A stretch of 7,679 nucleotides of DNA, taken from the NCBI GenBank assembly GCA_022360415.1, contig JAKSDB010000212.1, positions 1-7,679 on the forward strand. The letters are read 5' to 3'. Positions within the stretch are counted from its first letter, which is position 1, and each line of letters begins with the position of its first letter. Shown in pieces: positions 1 through 5,235 of this stretch. This DNA is from Chlorobiales bacterium. GTDB taxonomy: Bacteria; Bacteroidota; Chlorobiia; Chlorobiales; Chlorobiaceae. Both the position numbers and the translations under genes were made by a program. The notes under the pieces are model-generated. The model worked only from the letters and a program-made list of their open reading frames with translations. It searched no databases and was not told where the DNA came from.

Positions 1-833
1 AGCGAGTCCTGCCAGTGCGGGATATCCATTCCCCAATGCTCCTTGATCTTTCCCTTGTGCAAAACGCTGTAATGAGGCCGCTTCGCTTTTGTCGGATATT
101 CCTCGCTGCCTACCGGCAAGACCTTGCATTGCAGACCTTTTATCCTCATGATGGCCACAGCAAAATCATACCATGAGCAGACCCCCTCATTCGAGTAATG
201 ATAGGTCTCCGCATAGACAAGCTCCCTGTCATGCCCGTCAAGAATCGAGAAAATGCCGCCAGCGAGGTCGGATGCACTGGTCGGCGTACCGACCTGATCG
301 AAAACGACTTTCAACCCGTCCCGCTCCCTTCCCAGGCGCAGCATTGTCTTGACGAAGTTCTGCCCGTACAGGGAGTACAGCCAGGATGTTCGCAGTATGA
401 TATAGGAAGGCGCTATACTGCGAATCTGCTCTTCGCCCTCCCATTTCGATCTGCCGTAAACACCGAGCGGACTGACAGGATCACTTTCACGGTAAGGAAC
501 ACATGACTCACCATTGAAAACGTAATCCGTCGAGATATGCACCAGCAGTGCGCCATTATCCCTTGCGGCCTTTGCCAGAACGGCCGCCCCGTCACGGTTT
601 ACCCTGAACGCCGTACCGGCATCTTCCTCAGCTTCGTCTACCGCTGTATATGCCGCGCAATTTACAATTGCCGTGAAGGAATGTTTACGGCATACATGCT
701 GAACTTCGATACTGTCGGTAATATCGAGCTCAGGCAGATCATAAAAGAGAAAATTCATTCTGTCCTTTTGATCCGCCAACGCCCGCAGCTCCGATCCCAA
801 TTGCCCATTACTGCCTGTAACAAGAATGTTCAT
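1..833 (-). CDS. rfbD: dTDP-4-dehydrorhamnose reductase RfbD/RmlD (3' end cut by window edge)
   Basis: This cytoplasmic SDR-type enzyme does the last step of dTDP-L-rhamnose synthesis, reducing dTDP-4-dehydro-L-rhamnose with NAD(P)H. I translated the minus strand from the ATG at 833-831 and found 277 codons with no stop; the frame runs off the left edge. The N-terminal nucleotide-binding motif VTGSNGQLG spans residues 5-13. The motif CAAYTAVDEAE spans 59-69, STDYVFNG spans 101-108, and the catalytic pair of YGRSK is Tyr126 and Lys130. WLYSLYGQNFV and FDQVGTPTS follow in the usual order. Family members are about 285-300 residues and the last visible residues (PHWQDSL) are typical of the C-terminus, so only a few codons are missing. 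No Shine-Dalgarno is visible before the start; a 7-bp repeat array begins about 7 bp upstream. It is third after rfbA and rfbC, 244 bp from rfbC, and rfbB may lie beyond the window. Confidence 0.96.
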   Translation of the reverse strand, partial: MNILVTGSNGQLGSELRALADQKDRMNFLFYDLPELDITDSIEVQHVCRKHSFTAIVNCAAYTAVDEAEEDAGTAFRVNRDGAAVLAKAARDNGALLVHISTDYVFNGESCVPYRESDPVSPLGVYGRSKWEGEEQIRSIAPSYIILRTSWLYSLYGQNFVKTMLRLGRERDGLKVVFDQVGTPTSASDLAGGIFSILDGHDRELVYAETYHYSNEGVCSWYDFAVAIMRIKGLQCKVLPVGSEEYPTKAKRPHYSVLHKGKIKEHWGMDIPHWQDS

Positions 834-839
834 TCAAAT

Positions 840-888
840 AAAGTCAAAGGTCAAAATTCAAAAGTAGAAAGTCAAAAACTGAAAATAA
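840..888. repeat. Degenerate 7-bp tandem repeat, A-type (consensus AAAGTCA on +)
   Basis: Seven consecutive 7-bp units fit one phase from 840. Perfect units AAAGTCA lie at 840-846 and 868-874, and the rest are variants such as AAGGTCA at 847 and AAATTCA at 854. The array fades into A-rich sequence after about 888. It lies 7 bp upstream of the rfbD start on the coding strand, where a ribosome binding site would be expected. A related array in inverted orientation closes the other end of this spacer (1057-1091). The layout recalls the short tandemly repeated repetitive (STRR) sequences of cyanobacteria. Its function is unknown. Confidence 0.75.
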
Positions 889-966
889 CAGAAAGAAAAA
901 CTGTGGATCTCCGGGTCAAGTCCTGTGAAATAGGTGTTTGGACCGTCTATCCAGCCAAGAAGCGGT

Positions 967-1056
967 CTTAACACATAACTCGTAGCACGTAGCACACTTT
1001 TCTTGCTCATTGCTCATCATTCAATCCACCATTCGTCAATAGTCATTTGCATTTCC
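967..1056. repeat. Degenerate 7-bp repeats of two further types within the rfbC-rfbD spacer
   Basis: Two other 7-bp families follow each other here. The first is a perfect tandem pair CGTAGCA at 981-987 and 988-994, preceded by the looser units CTTAACA (967-973) and CATAACT (974-980). The second is a perfect tandem pair TTGCTCA at 1003-1009 and 1010-1016; it continues at the same 7-bp spacing to about 1056 as variants of TCATTNG, for example TCATTTG at 1043-1049. I see no open reading frame of its own, tRNA-like structure or clear promoter. Together with the A-type arrays this makes most of the 244-bp spacer repeat-derived; only about 889-966 looks unique. Confidence 0.65.
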
Positions 1057-1091
1057 CTTTTTTGTCTCTTGATTTTTTTACTTTTGACTTG
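1057..1091. repeat. Inverted copy of the A-type 7-bp repeat, overlapping the rfbC stop codon
   Basis: A T-rich stretch ends in TACTTTTGACTT (1079-1090), whose reverse complement matches AATTCAAAAGTA at 855-866 in 11 of 12 positions. It is therefore the A-type repeat in opposite orientation, closing the spacer. It overlaps the rfbC TAA at 1080-1078 and supplies the last codons of that gene. Paired with 840-888 it could form a long imperfect foldback. Its role is unknown. Confidence 0.6.
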
Positions 1092-1638
1092 AAATCACCG
1101 GGGTGATTTCAGACAACTTCGGCAGCCGCCCGTCCTTTTCCGATACCCGGATATCCTCAACCGGAAGCATCCAGTCTATCCCGAGATCGGGATCGTTCCA
1201 GAGAATCCCTGTATCATGTTCAGGGGAATAGTAGTTATCACACTTGTAGCTGAAAAGGGCATGTTCGCTCAACACGACAAATCCATGAGCAAAACCACGT
1301 GGAATCCACATCATCAGCCTGTTCTCGTCGCTGAGAATCCTGGAAATATGCTGCCCAAAAGTCGGTGAGTCTTTGCGGATATCGACAGCCACATCAAGGA
1401 CTTTTCCCCTGACAACCCGGACAAGTTTTCCCTGCATGAAAGGTGGTCTCTGGTAGTGCAGCCCCCTCAGAATACCGTATTTCGAGAATGACTCGTTATC
1501 CTGCACAAATGTCGCCTTGCCCGCGCGCTCCTCAAAAACATTCTTGCGGAACGATTCAAGGAAATAACCTCTCTCATCGCCAATGACCCGAGGCTCGAAA
1601 ATCAACACATCAGGAATCGCTGTAGCTGTTACTTGCAT
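1078..1638 (-). CDS. rfbC: dTDP-4-dehydrorhamnose 3,5-epimerase RfbC/RmlC
   Basis: This cytoplasmic cupin enzyme epimerises C3 and C5 of dTDP-4-dehydro-6-deoxyglucose, the third step to dTDP-L-rhamnose. The 186 residues match the usual family length of about 180-190. Family features in order are the N-terminal GDERGYFLESF (20-30), QDNESFSKYGILRGLHYQ (46-63) with probable catalytic base His61, the Lys71-containing segment GKLVRVVRGKVLDVAVD (70-86), IPRGFAHGF (112-120), and FSYKCDNYYSP (129-139) with conserved Tyr131. ILWNDPDLGIDW (145-156) is also typical. The ATG at 1638-1636 is chosen because residues 1-12 fit the family start; no good Shine-Dalgarno precedes it. The final residues SSQK and the stop are encoded by a 7-bp repeat that continues into the spacer, so the extreme C-terminus may have been remodelled by the repeat. 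It lies between rfbA and rfbD on the same strand. Confidence 0.96.
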   Translation of the reverse strand: MQVTATAIPDVLIFEPRVIGDERGYFLESFRKNVFEERAGKATFVQDNESFSKYGILRGLHYQRPPFMQGKLVRVVRGKVLDVAVDIRKDSPTFGQHISRILSDENRLMMWIPRGFAHGFVVLSEHALFSYKCDNYYSPEHDTGILWNDPDLGIDWMLPVEDIRVSEKDGRLPKLSEITPVISSQK

Positions 1639-1662
1639 GGAATACTGTTGAATTGTTTTCTA
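1639..1662. repeat. Degenerate 8-bp repeat at the rfbC start (left edge of rfbA-rfbC spacer)
   Basis: Three 8-bp units directly follow the rfbC start codon on the plus strand: GGAATACT, then GTTGAATT at 1647-1654, then GTTTTCTA. Within them, ACTGTTGAATTGTTT (1644-1658) is an inverted match, 14 of 15 bases, to 1906-1920 at the other edge of the spacer. The repeat occupies the expected ribosome-binding position of rfbC. Confidence 0.55.
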
Positions 1663-1732
1663 AGAGCAACTTCTGTGTAAAGCATTCAGCTTACTTGACA
1701 CTTCGCTGATATTCAGTTTTAACTGCTCATGC

Positions 1733-1746
1733 ATGGATGCATCCAT
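1733..1746. promoter_or_regulatory. 14-bp perfect palindrome, possible operator
   Basis: ATGGATGCATCCAT reads the same on both strands. The hexamer ATGCAT occurs at 1729-1734 and again at 1737-1742. A perfect palindrome of this size could bind a dimeric regulator, but there is no other evidence for a regulator here. Confidence 0.3.
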
Positions 1747-1827
1747 AAAGCCCAGATCAACAGAAAGAATAAGCCGGCACGCAACCTCCATCAAAGAACT
1801 GTCAGCCATCTGATAAAAATGGCACTT

Positions 1828-1856
1828 GTATTAAATCAGGCTTGGCAAAATATCAA
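1828..1856 (-). promoter_or_regulatory. Possible sigma70-like promoter for rfbC
   Basis: On the minus strand TTGATA (complement of 1851-1856) is followed after 17 bp by TAATAC (complement of 1828-1833), about 190 bp upstream of the rfbC start. The -35 element matches the general consensus at 5 of 6 positions but the -10 only at 3 of 6. It is offered only because the 282-bp gap to rfbA leaves room for a separate promoter. Confidence 0.2.
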
Positions 1857-1885
1857 AGCCAACAACATTGACCCAGAATGCCGAA

Positions 1886-1925
1886 TACAAAACAGTTCGA
1901 CAAATAAACAACTCAACAGTTCAAC
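1886..1925. repeat. Degenerate 8-bp tandem repeat overlapping the rfbA stop codon
   Basis: Five 8-bp units in one phase run from 1886 to 1925. The clearest are AGTTCGAC at 1894-1901, AACTCAAC at 1910-1917 and AGTTCAAC at 1918-1925, with looser units at 1886 and 1902. The last unit contains the rfbA TGA (1923-1921). The array is in inverted orientation to the repeat next to the rfbC start (1639-1662), so the rfbA-rfbC spacer has terminal inverted repeats. Confidence 0.7.
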
Positions 1926-2799
1926 ATCTTTTAAGAAGCTGAAGCAGATACTCCCCGTACTGGCTTTTCATCAGCGGCCTTGCCAGCTCTTCAAGCTGAT
2001 GATCGTTTATCCACCCGTTACGCCATGCAATCTCTTCCGGGCAGGCGATCTTCAGGCCCTGGCGTTTCTCTACCGTCTCGATAAAGTTTCCGGCCTCCTG
2101 GTAAGAATCATGGGTTCCCGTATCAAGCCACGCAAACCCTCGACCCATAATCGACATCCGCAACTTTCCATGGTGCAGAAAATGCTCGTTCACTGATGTA
2201 ATTTCAAGCTCACCTCTCGAAGAAGGCTTTACGTTTTTTGCAACCTCTATGACATCGTTCGTGTAGAAATACAAGCCAACGACCGCATAATTCGATTTTG
2301 GATCATCGGGTTTCTCCTCAATGGAAAGTACATTACCGGCTTCATCAAACTCGGCAACGCCATAGCGTTCGGGGTCGTTGACGTAGTAACCGAATATAGT
2401 TGCAACACGATCCTCACTGACACTCCGAACAGCATTTCGCAACATACCTGTAAATCCGTACCCGAAAAAAATGTTGTCCCCGAGGATAAGACAAACGTCA
2501 TCATCACCGATAAACTCCTCGCCAAGCAAAAATGCCTGTGCCAATCCGTCAGGCGACGGCTGTTCTACATAGGAAAGAGCTATCCCCCATTCGCTACCGC
2601 CTCCCAGCATCCTGCCAAACAAAGGCAGATCAATCGGAGTTGAGATTACCAGCACGTCACGTATACCCGCTAACATCAACGTACTCAAAGGATAGTAGAT
2701 CATCGGTTTGTCATAAACCGGCAGCAATTGTTTGGATATTCCTTTCGTCACCGGATAGAGCCTCGTACCCGATCCTCCGGCAAGTATAATTCCTTTCAT
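1921..2799 (-). CDS. rfbA: Glucose-1-phosphate thymidylyltransferase RfbA/RmlA
   Basis: This enzyme catalyses dTTP + glucose-1-phosphate to dTDP-glucose + PPi, the entry and feedback-controlled step of dTDP-L-rhamnose synthesis. The 292 residues equal the usual family length. The nucleotide-binding signature GGSGTRLYPVTKGISKQL covers residues 8-25, followed by LPVYDKPMIYYPLS (26-39). GDN at 107-109 contains metal-binding Asp108, VEQPSPDGLAQA (78-89) is the substrate loop, EEKP is at 161-164, and WLDTGTHDS (224-232) carries the second metal ligand Asp226. The C-terminal segment with EEIAWRNGWI is typical of short RmlA proteins. The ATG at 2799-2797 gives the standard MKGIILAGG start. It is first of the rfbA-rfbC-rfbD series, divergent from secB, with a 155-bp gap for its promoter. 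A 7-bp-like repeat lies 8 bp upstream of its start, and an 8-bp repeat overlaps its stop. Confidence 0.97.
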   Translation of the reverse strand: MKGIILAGGSGTRLYPVTKGISKQLLPVYDKPMIYYPLSTLMLAGIRDVLVISTPIDLPLFGRMLGGGSEWGIALSYVEQPSPDGLAQAFLLGEEFIGDDDVCLILGDNIFFGYGFTGMLRNAVRSVSEDRVATIFGYYVNDPERYGVAEFDEAGNVLSIEEKPDDPKSNYAVVGLYFYTNDVIEVAKNVKPSSRGELEITSVNEHFLHHGKLRMSIMGRGFAWLDTGTHDSYQEAGNFIETVEKRQGLKIACPEEIAWRNGWINDHQLEELARPLMKSQYGEYLLQLLKRC

Positions 2800-2807
2800 A
2801 ATAGTTG

Positions 2808-2843
2808 GATCAAAAGATCAAGATTCACATTTCACAAGTAAAA
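2808..2843. repeat. Degenerate 7-bp repeat in front of rfbA
   Basis: Units ATCAAAA (2809), GATCAAG (2816), ATTCACA (2823) and TTTCACA (2830) follow at 7-bp spacing, with a looser fifth unit to 2843. The internal pair at 2823-2836 differs at one position. It sits in the rfbA leader and resembles the A-type repeat only loosely. The rest of the rfbA-secB gap (2844-2954) has no repeat that I can support. Confidence 0.4.
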
Positions 2844-2896
2844 AAACAACGGGTATAGTGCGTCGATTAGATAGATTCATCAATAGTTTTCTTACA

Positions 2897-2926
2897 TTGA
2901 ACCCGGGCAGAAAAGCAAACTTTATC
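2897..2926 (+). promoter_or_regulatory. Weak candidate promoter for secB
   Basis: TTGAAC at 2897-2902 and TTTATC at 2921-2926 are separated by 18 bp and lie 28 bp before the secB ATG. The -10 match is poor. A promoter must lie in this divergent gap, but its exact place is uncertain. The leader up to the ATG is A- and C-rich with no Shine-Dalgarno. Confidence 0.2.
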
Positions 2927-2954
2927 ATTTCACAACAAACAAACCAAAAATACA

Positions 2955-3440
2955 ATGGCAGACAAGAAAGAGCACCGTATAAATTTCGCACTGATAAACA
3001 TTAAAACGGAACAGATGGACATTCATCCTGACAGGTTCATGGACGGAAAACCTGTTTCCATTCAGGCCGGCATCAACTTTGGCGTCGACAAGCAGAAACA
3101 ACTGGTCAAAGTCCTTTTCAACCACAAATTTGTGAATCAGGAAAAAAGTCAGGAACCACAGACCGCAAAAGATCCGTTCATCGAGCTCACCATCAGTTGT
3201 GTCTTCGCTCTTGATCCCGAGAGCTGGAAACTTCTTGAAAAGGAGGAAGAAAAGGTCTTTATCCTCCCCCATGTAATTGCCAGCCATTTTGCCACGCTGA
3301 CTGCAGGCACAGCAAGAGGAATCCTGCATAACGAAACAGAACATACCGATTACAATAAATTCATCATCCCGGCGAACGATGTCAGCACCATGATTCCCGA
3401 AAACGTACAGATCTCTCTTTCCAAGCCGCCCACCGCATAA
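2955..3440 (+). CDS. secB: SecB-like protein-export chaperone
   Basis: This is the only plus-strand gene. SecB-type chaperones bind unfolded precursor proteins in the cytoplasm and pass them to SecA/SecYEG. The 161-residue product is close to the 155 of E. coli SecB. Residues 8-100 read as alternating beta strands (for example QAGINFGV, VKVLFNHKFV, IELTISCVFAL), then an acidic linker around LLEKEEEK. The C-terminal part contains ILPHVIASHFATLTAGTARG, a helix plus GTxRG segment comparable to the SecB region before its conserved C-terminal proline-rich stretch, and then FIIPANDVSTMIPENVQI. It has no signal peptide or membrane helix, as expected for a cytoplasmic chaperone. Similarity to classical proteobacterial SecB is distant; it looks like the shorter-motif SecB-like group of Bacteroidota and Chlorobiota. 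No toxin-antitoxin genes adjoin it, which argues against a SecB-linked TA system. The assignment comes from recognition, not a search. Confidence 0.72.
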   Translation: MADKKEHRINFALINIKTEQMDIHPDRFMDGKPVSIQAGINFGVDKQKQLVKVLFNHKFVNQEKSQEPQTAKDPFIELTISCVFALDPESWKLLEKEEEKVFILPHVIASHFATLTAGTARGILHNETEHTDYNKFIIPANDVSTMIPENVQISLSKPPTA

Positions 3441-3469
3441 AAAAAGCCCCAACTTTTTCGGGGCTTTTT
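3441..3469. terminator. Rho-independent terminator, probably bidirectional
   Basis: A 10-bp perfect stem pairs AAAAAGCCCC (3441-3450) with GGGGCTTTTT (3460-3469) around a 9-nt loop. It begins at the base after the secB TAA. The plus strand ends in five T, and the minus strand in seven T when the adjacent A run of the stop codon is included. It can therefore end secB transcripts and also stop transcripts arriving from cysQ on the other strand, about 150 bp past the cysQ stop. Confidence 0.88.
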
Positions 3470-3472
3470 AAC

Positions 3473-3568
3473 CGATGCAATTTTTTTCACGCCTCTTTTC
3501 TTGGCGCCTCCATTTATTGTCATGAGTCCCGGTTGCATCGAGGTAAATCGGGATCAACGATGCAATCG
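3473..3568. repeat. Three alternating copies of CGATGCAA with a hairpin
   Basis: CGATGCAA occurs at 3473-3480, its reverse complement at 3533-3540, and CGATGCAA again at 3558-3565. The last two extend to an 11-bp arm pair (3530-3540 and 3558-3568) with a single G-T position and a 17-nt loop. The first copy could pair with the second instead, so two alternative structures are possible. No T tract follows, so it is not a standard terminator. It lies in the convergent gap between secB and cysQ, which otherwise shows no gene. Confidence 0.5.
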
Positions 3569-3616
3569 AAGCACGGCAAACTGAGATTCACTTCAATAAG
3601 AATGTAATGCAGCTCT

Positions 3617-4414
3617 TTACCAGACAATAAAATAAGGGTTCTGCAGCTCCTCCTTGTTATATTTCAGTTCGTTTCCGGTTCCGACTTCAACCATATTCTT
3701 CCCGGCCGCTCTGGCGACCGCGTGACCGGCAGCGGTGTCCCATTCCATGGTAGGGCCGAAACGGGGATAAATATCGGCATCGCCAGCTGCAACCATGCAT
3801 ATCTTCAGAGAGCTTCCCCTCTGTACGATATCGAGATCAGGATATTCATCCTTGAGGGAATCAATGAATGCAATGGTAAGGTCGTCCATATGCGAACGGC
3901 TGCCGACTACCCGGTACGGTCGTTCTTTCTGCTCCAGAGGCAACCGGTATGCACTGTTAAAAAGACCCTCTCTAGCGTCAAACCAGCTGCTCATGCCGCT
4001 GATATAATATCCTCCCTTTTCGTCCGCACCGTAGAACAGCTCATCGAGAACAGGAACATAGACAACACCGAGCACAGGTTTTCCATTCTCTACCAGGGCA
4101 ATATTGACTGTGAATTCACCGTTGCGTGAAACAAATTCTTTCGTACCGTCAAGAGGATCGACAAGCCAGAATCTCTTCCATTTTTTTCTCTCATCATAGA
4201 CCGTCTCTTTGCCTTCCTCGCTTAAAACCGGTAATCCCGAACTTTCCAGTTCATGCATGATCACCTCATGTGCTGCCCTGTCGGCTTTCGTCAGTGGAGA
4301 ATTATCGCCCTTTTTCTCAACCTCAAAGTCACTCGACCCATACGCTTCCATAATCACACGGCCTGCATCAATGGCCGCCTTTACCGCCAACGTAAGTTCT
4401 TTGTCTAAATCCAC
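3617..4414 (-). CDS. cysQ: 3'(2'),5'-bisphosphate nucleotidase CysQ
   Basis: CysQ is a Mg-dependent phosphatase of the inositol monophosphatase superfamily. It removes the 3'-phosphate of PAP (and PAPS), recycling the by-product of sulfate transfer. The 265 residues fit the family. Metal-binding motifs are in order: DNSPLTKAD (37-45), EEG (66-68), WLVDPLDGTKEFV (83-95) with Asp86 and Asp89, and EWDTAAGHAV (224-233) with Asp226. GEFTVNIALVENGKPVLGVVYVP (99-121) is typical of CysQ rather than of plain inositol phosphatases. The start is GTG at 4414-4412; no ATG lies closer in frame upstream and the family N-terminus fits. It follows the DUF218 gene by 16 bp and is the last gene of the cysC-DUF218-cysQ run. 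With cysC two genes upstream, its likely job is PAP/PAPS turnover. Confidence 0.93.
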   Translation of the reverse strand: MDLDKELTLAVKAAIDAGRVIMEAYGSSDFEVEKKGDNSPLTKADRAAHEVIMHELESSGLPVLSEEGKETVYDERKKWKRFWLVDPLDGTKEFVSRNGEFTVNIALVENGKPVLGVVYVPVLDELFYGADEKGGYYISGMSSWFDAREGLFNSAYRLPLEQKERPYRVVGSRSHMDDLTIAFIDSLKDEYPDLDIVQRGSSLKICMVAAGDADIYPRFGPTMEWDTAAGHAVARAAGKNMVEVGTGNELKYNKEELQNPYFIVW

Positions 4415-4430
4415 TCTATGCTGTTTTTAT

Positions 4431-5183
4431 TTACATTAACCCGCCAAAAATTCTGTAATAAAGTATTCCAAGGATCTCCCGTATCGCAATTTCCGAATTC
4501 TCGAGACCCTTCGCGCCCGGCAGAAAATCAATCAGCGTCAGCTCCTTATAATAACTGCCTCGGAAATCAACAGGAAAAGGCTGCACTTTCATTCCGGCTT
4601 TTCTGAACAGCAAAGTTGCGCGCTTCATATGGAACGCACTCGTCACCAGAATAACATGCGGCTTTGCATTCCGCGATAGTATCCCCCTCGCTGCTTTCGC
4701 TTCATCAGCAGTGTTGCCAACTTTCCCGGTTACCAATATAGCCGTTTCCGGAATTCCAAGCCTTTTCGCACGCTCTGCAAGAATCTCCCCTTCCGGTTTC
4801 TCATCAGGCATCCAGGGCCTTTTTGAACCCATAAAAATCAGTAAAGGTGCTTTACCCGCACTGAACACCTCCACTCCGCCGTCGAACCTGTCTACAGTAT
4901 TGCCCCATTCACCGTATCGAACTCCGGGCACCTGTGTAATCACTCCTCCAAGCACCACGACAGCATCCGCTCCATCAAGAGAGTCAACAGCAACACGAGT
5001 CTCAACCCCTTCAATCTGCCTGATTAAAAAATCGCCGACCAGCGGTGCACCAAAAAACCAGAGCAATGCTATTCCTGCCCACACAAAAAAACGTTTTCTG
5101 AAAAGAGTGCCGAACATGACAGTCAAAATTCCCAGCCCCAAAGGGAGAAAGAAGAGCGGCAATACTTTGTGCAAAATCAGCAT
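4431..5183 (-). CDS. DUF218 membrane protein, ElyC/YdcF family
   Basis: The 250-residue product has two N-terminal hydrophobic helices (about residues 7-27 and 32-53) with basic RKR between them, then a soluble domain. The soluble part shows DUF218 features: ADAVVVLGG (72-80), the region LLIFMGSKRP (114-123), PEGEILAERAKRLGIP (130-145), GNTADEAKAAR (156-166) and VTSAFHMKRA (180-189). Two membrane helices before DUF218 and a total near 259 residues resemble E. coli ElyC; YdcF lacks such helices and SanA has one. ElyC is an envelope factor linked to undecaprenyl-phosphate lipid-carrier use and to ECA and peptidoglycan synthesis; its biochemical activity is not settled. The neighbours wecB, wecC and the rfb genes fit an envelope-glycan role. 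The ATG start at 5183-5181 has a weak AGG about 8 bp upstream. No residue appears to be missing. Identity as true ElyC is inference; family membership is secure. Confidence 0.87.
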   Translation of the reverse strand: MLILHKVLPLFFLPLGLGILTVMFGTLFRKRFFVWAGIALLWFFGAPLVGDFLIRQIEGVETRVAVDSLDGADAVVVLGGVITQVPGVRYGEWGNTVDRFDGGVEVFSAGKAPLLIFMGSKRPWMPDEKPEGEILAERAKRLGIPETAILVTGKVGNTADEAKAARGILSRNAKPHVILVTSAFHMKRATLLFRKAGMKVQPFPVDFRGSYYKELTLIDFLPGAKGLENSEIAIREILGILYYRIFGGLM

Positions 5184-5235
5184 TACGTAACCTGCATTGT
5201 TACTGTTTTATCGATTGTCGGTTCTCCCGCAGACA

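Larger units (their letters stand above)
1663..1885. other. Unique-sequence core of the rfbA-rfbC spacer, no gene seen
   Basis: No reading frame here has homology that I recognise, and no tRNA-like or terminator-like structure is visible. It holds one perfect 14-bp palindrome, ATGGATGCATCCAT at 1733-1746, and weak promoter-like sequences on both strands. An open frame does start at 1729 on the plus strand and runs into rfbA antisense, but it has no family character and I treat it as chance. Confidence 0.5.

Noticed and set aside
834..1091. CRISPR array or phase-variation tract in the rfbC-rfbD spacer
   Set aside because: The repeats are 7 bp with no spacers, so it is not CRISPR. They are too degenerate for the usual slipped-strand tract, although unit change cannot be excluded.
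1639..1920. Insertion sequence remnant between rfbA and rfbC
   Set aside because: The edges are inverted repeats, but there is no transposase fragment and no target duplication visible. Only a non-coding foldback element remains possible, reported as a finding.
1729..2196. Plus-strand 155-codon frame overlapping the 3' part of rfbA
   Set aside because: Most of it is antisense to a well-supported rfbA, and its product shows no domain, signal or family character.
2925..3452. Minus-strand 175-codon frame opposite secB
   Set aside because: It is antisense to secB and crosses the terminator. Its Phe/Cys-rich composition is typical of a shadow frame.
3350..3538. Minus-strand 62-codon frame with a Lys-rich stretch (KKRGVKKIASVKKPRK) beginning in the CGATGCAA hairpin
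   Set aside because: It reads straight through the terminator hairpin and then antisense to secB. The lysines come from the A/T tracts, there is no convincing ribosome binding site, and I recognise no family.
5187..5203. Small inverted repeat GTAAC/GTTAC just before the DUF218 start
   Set aside because: A 5-bp stem with a 7-nt loop is expected often by chance and is not enough for a regulatory call.
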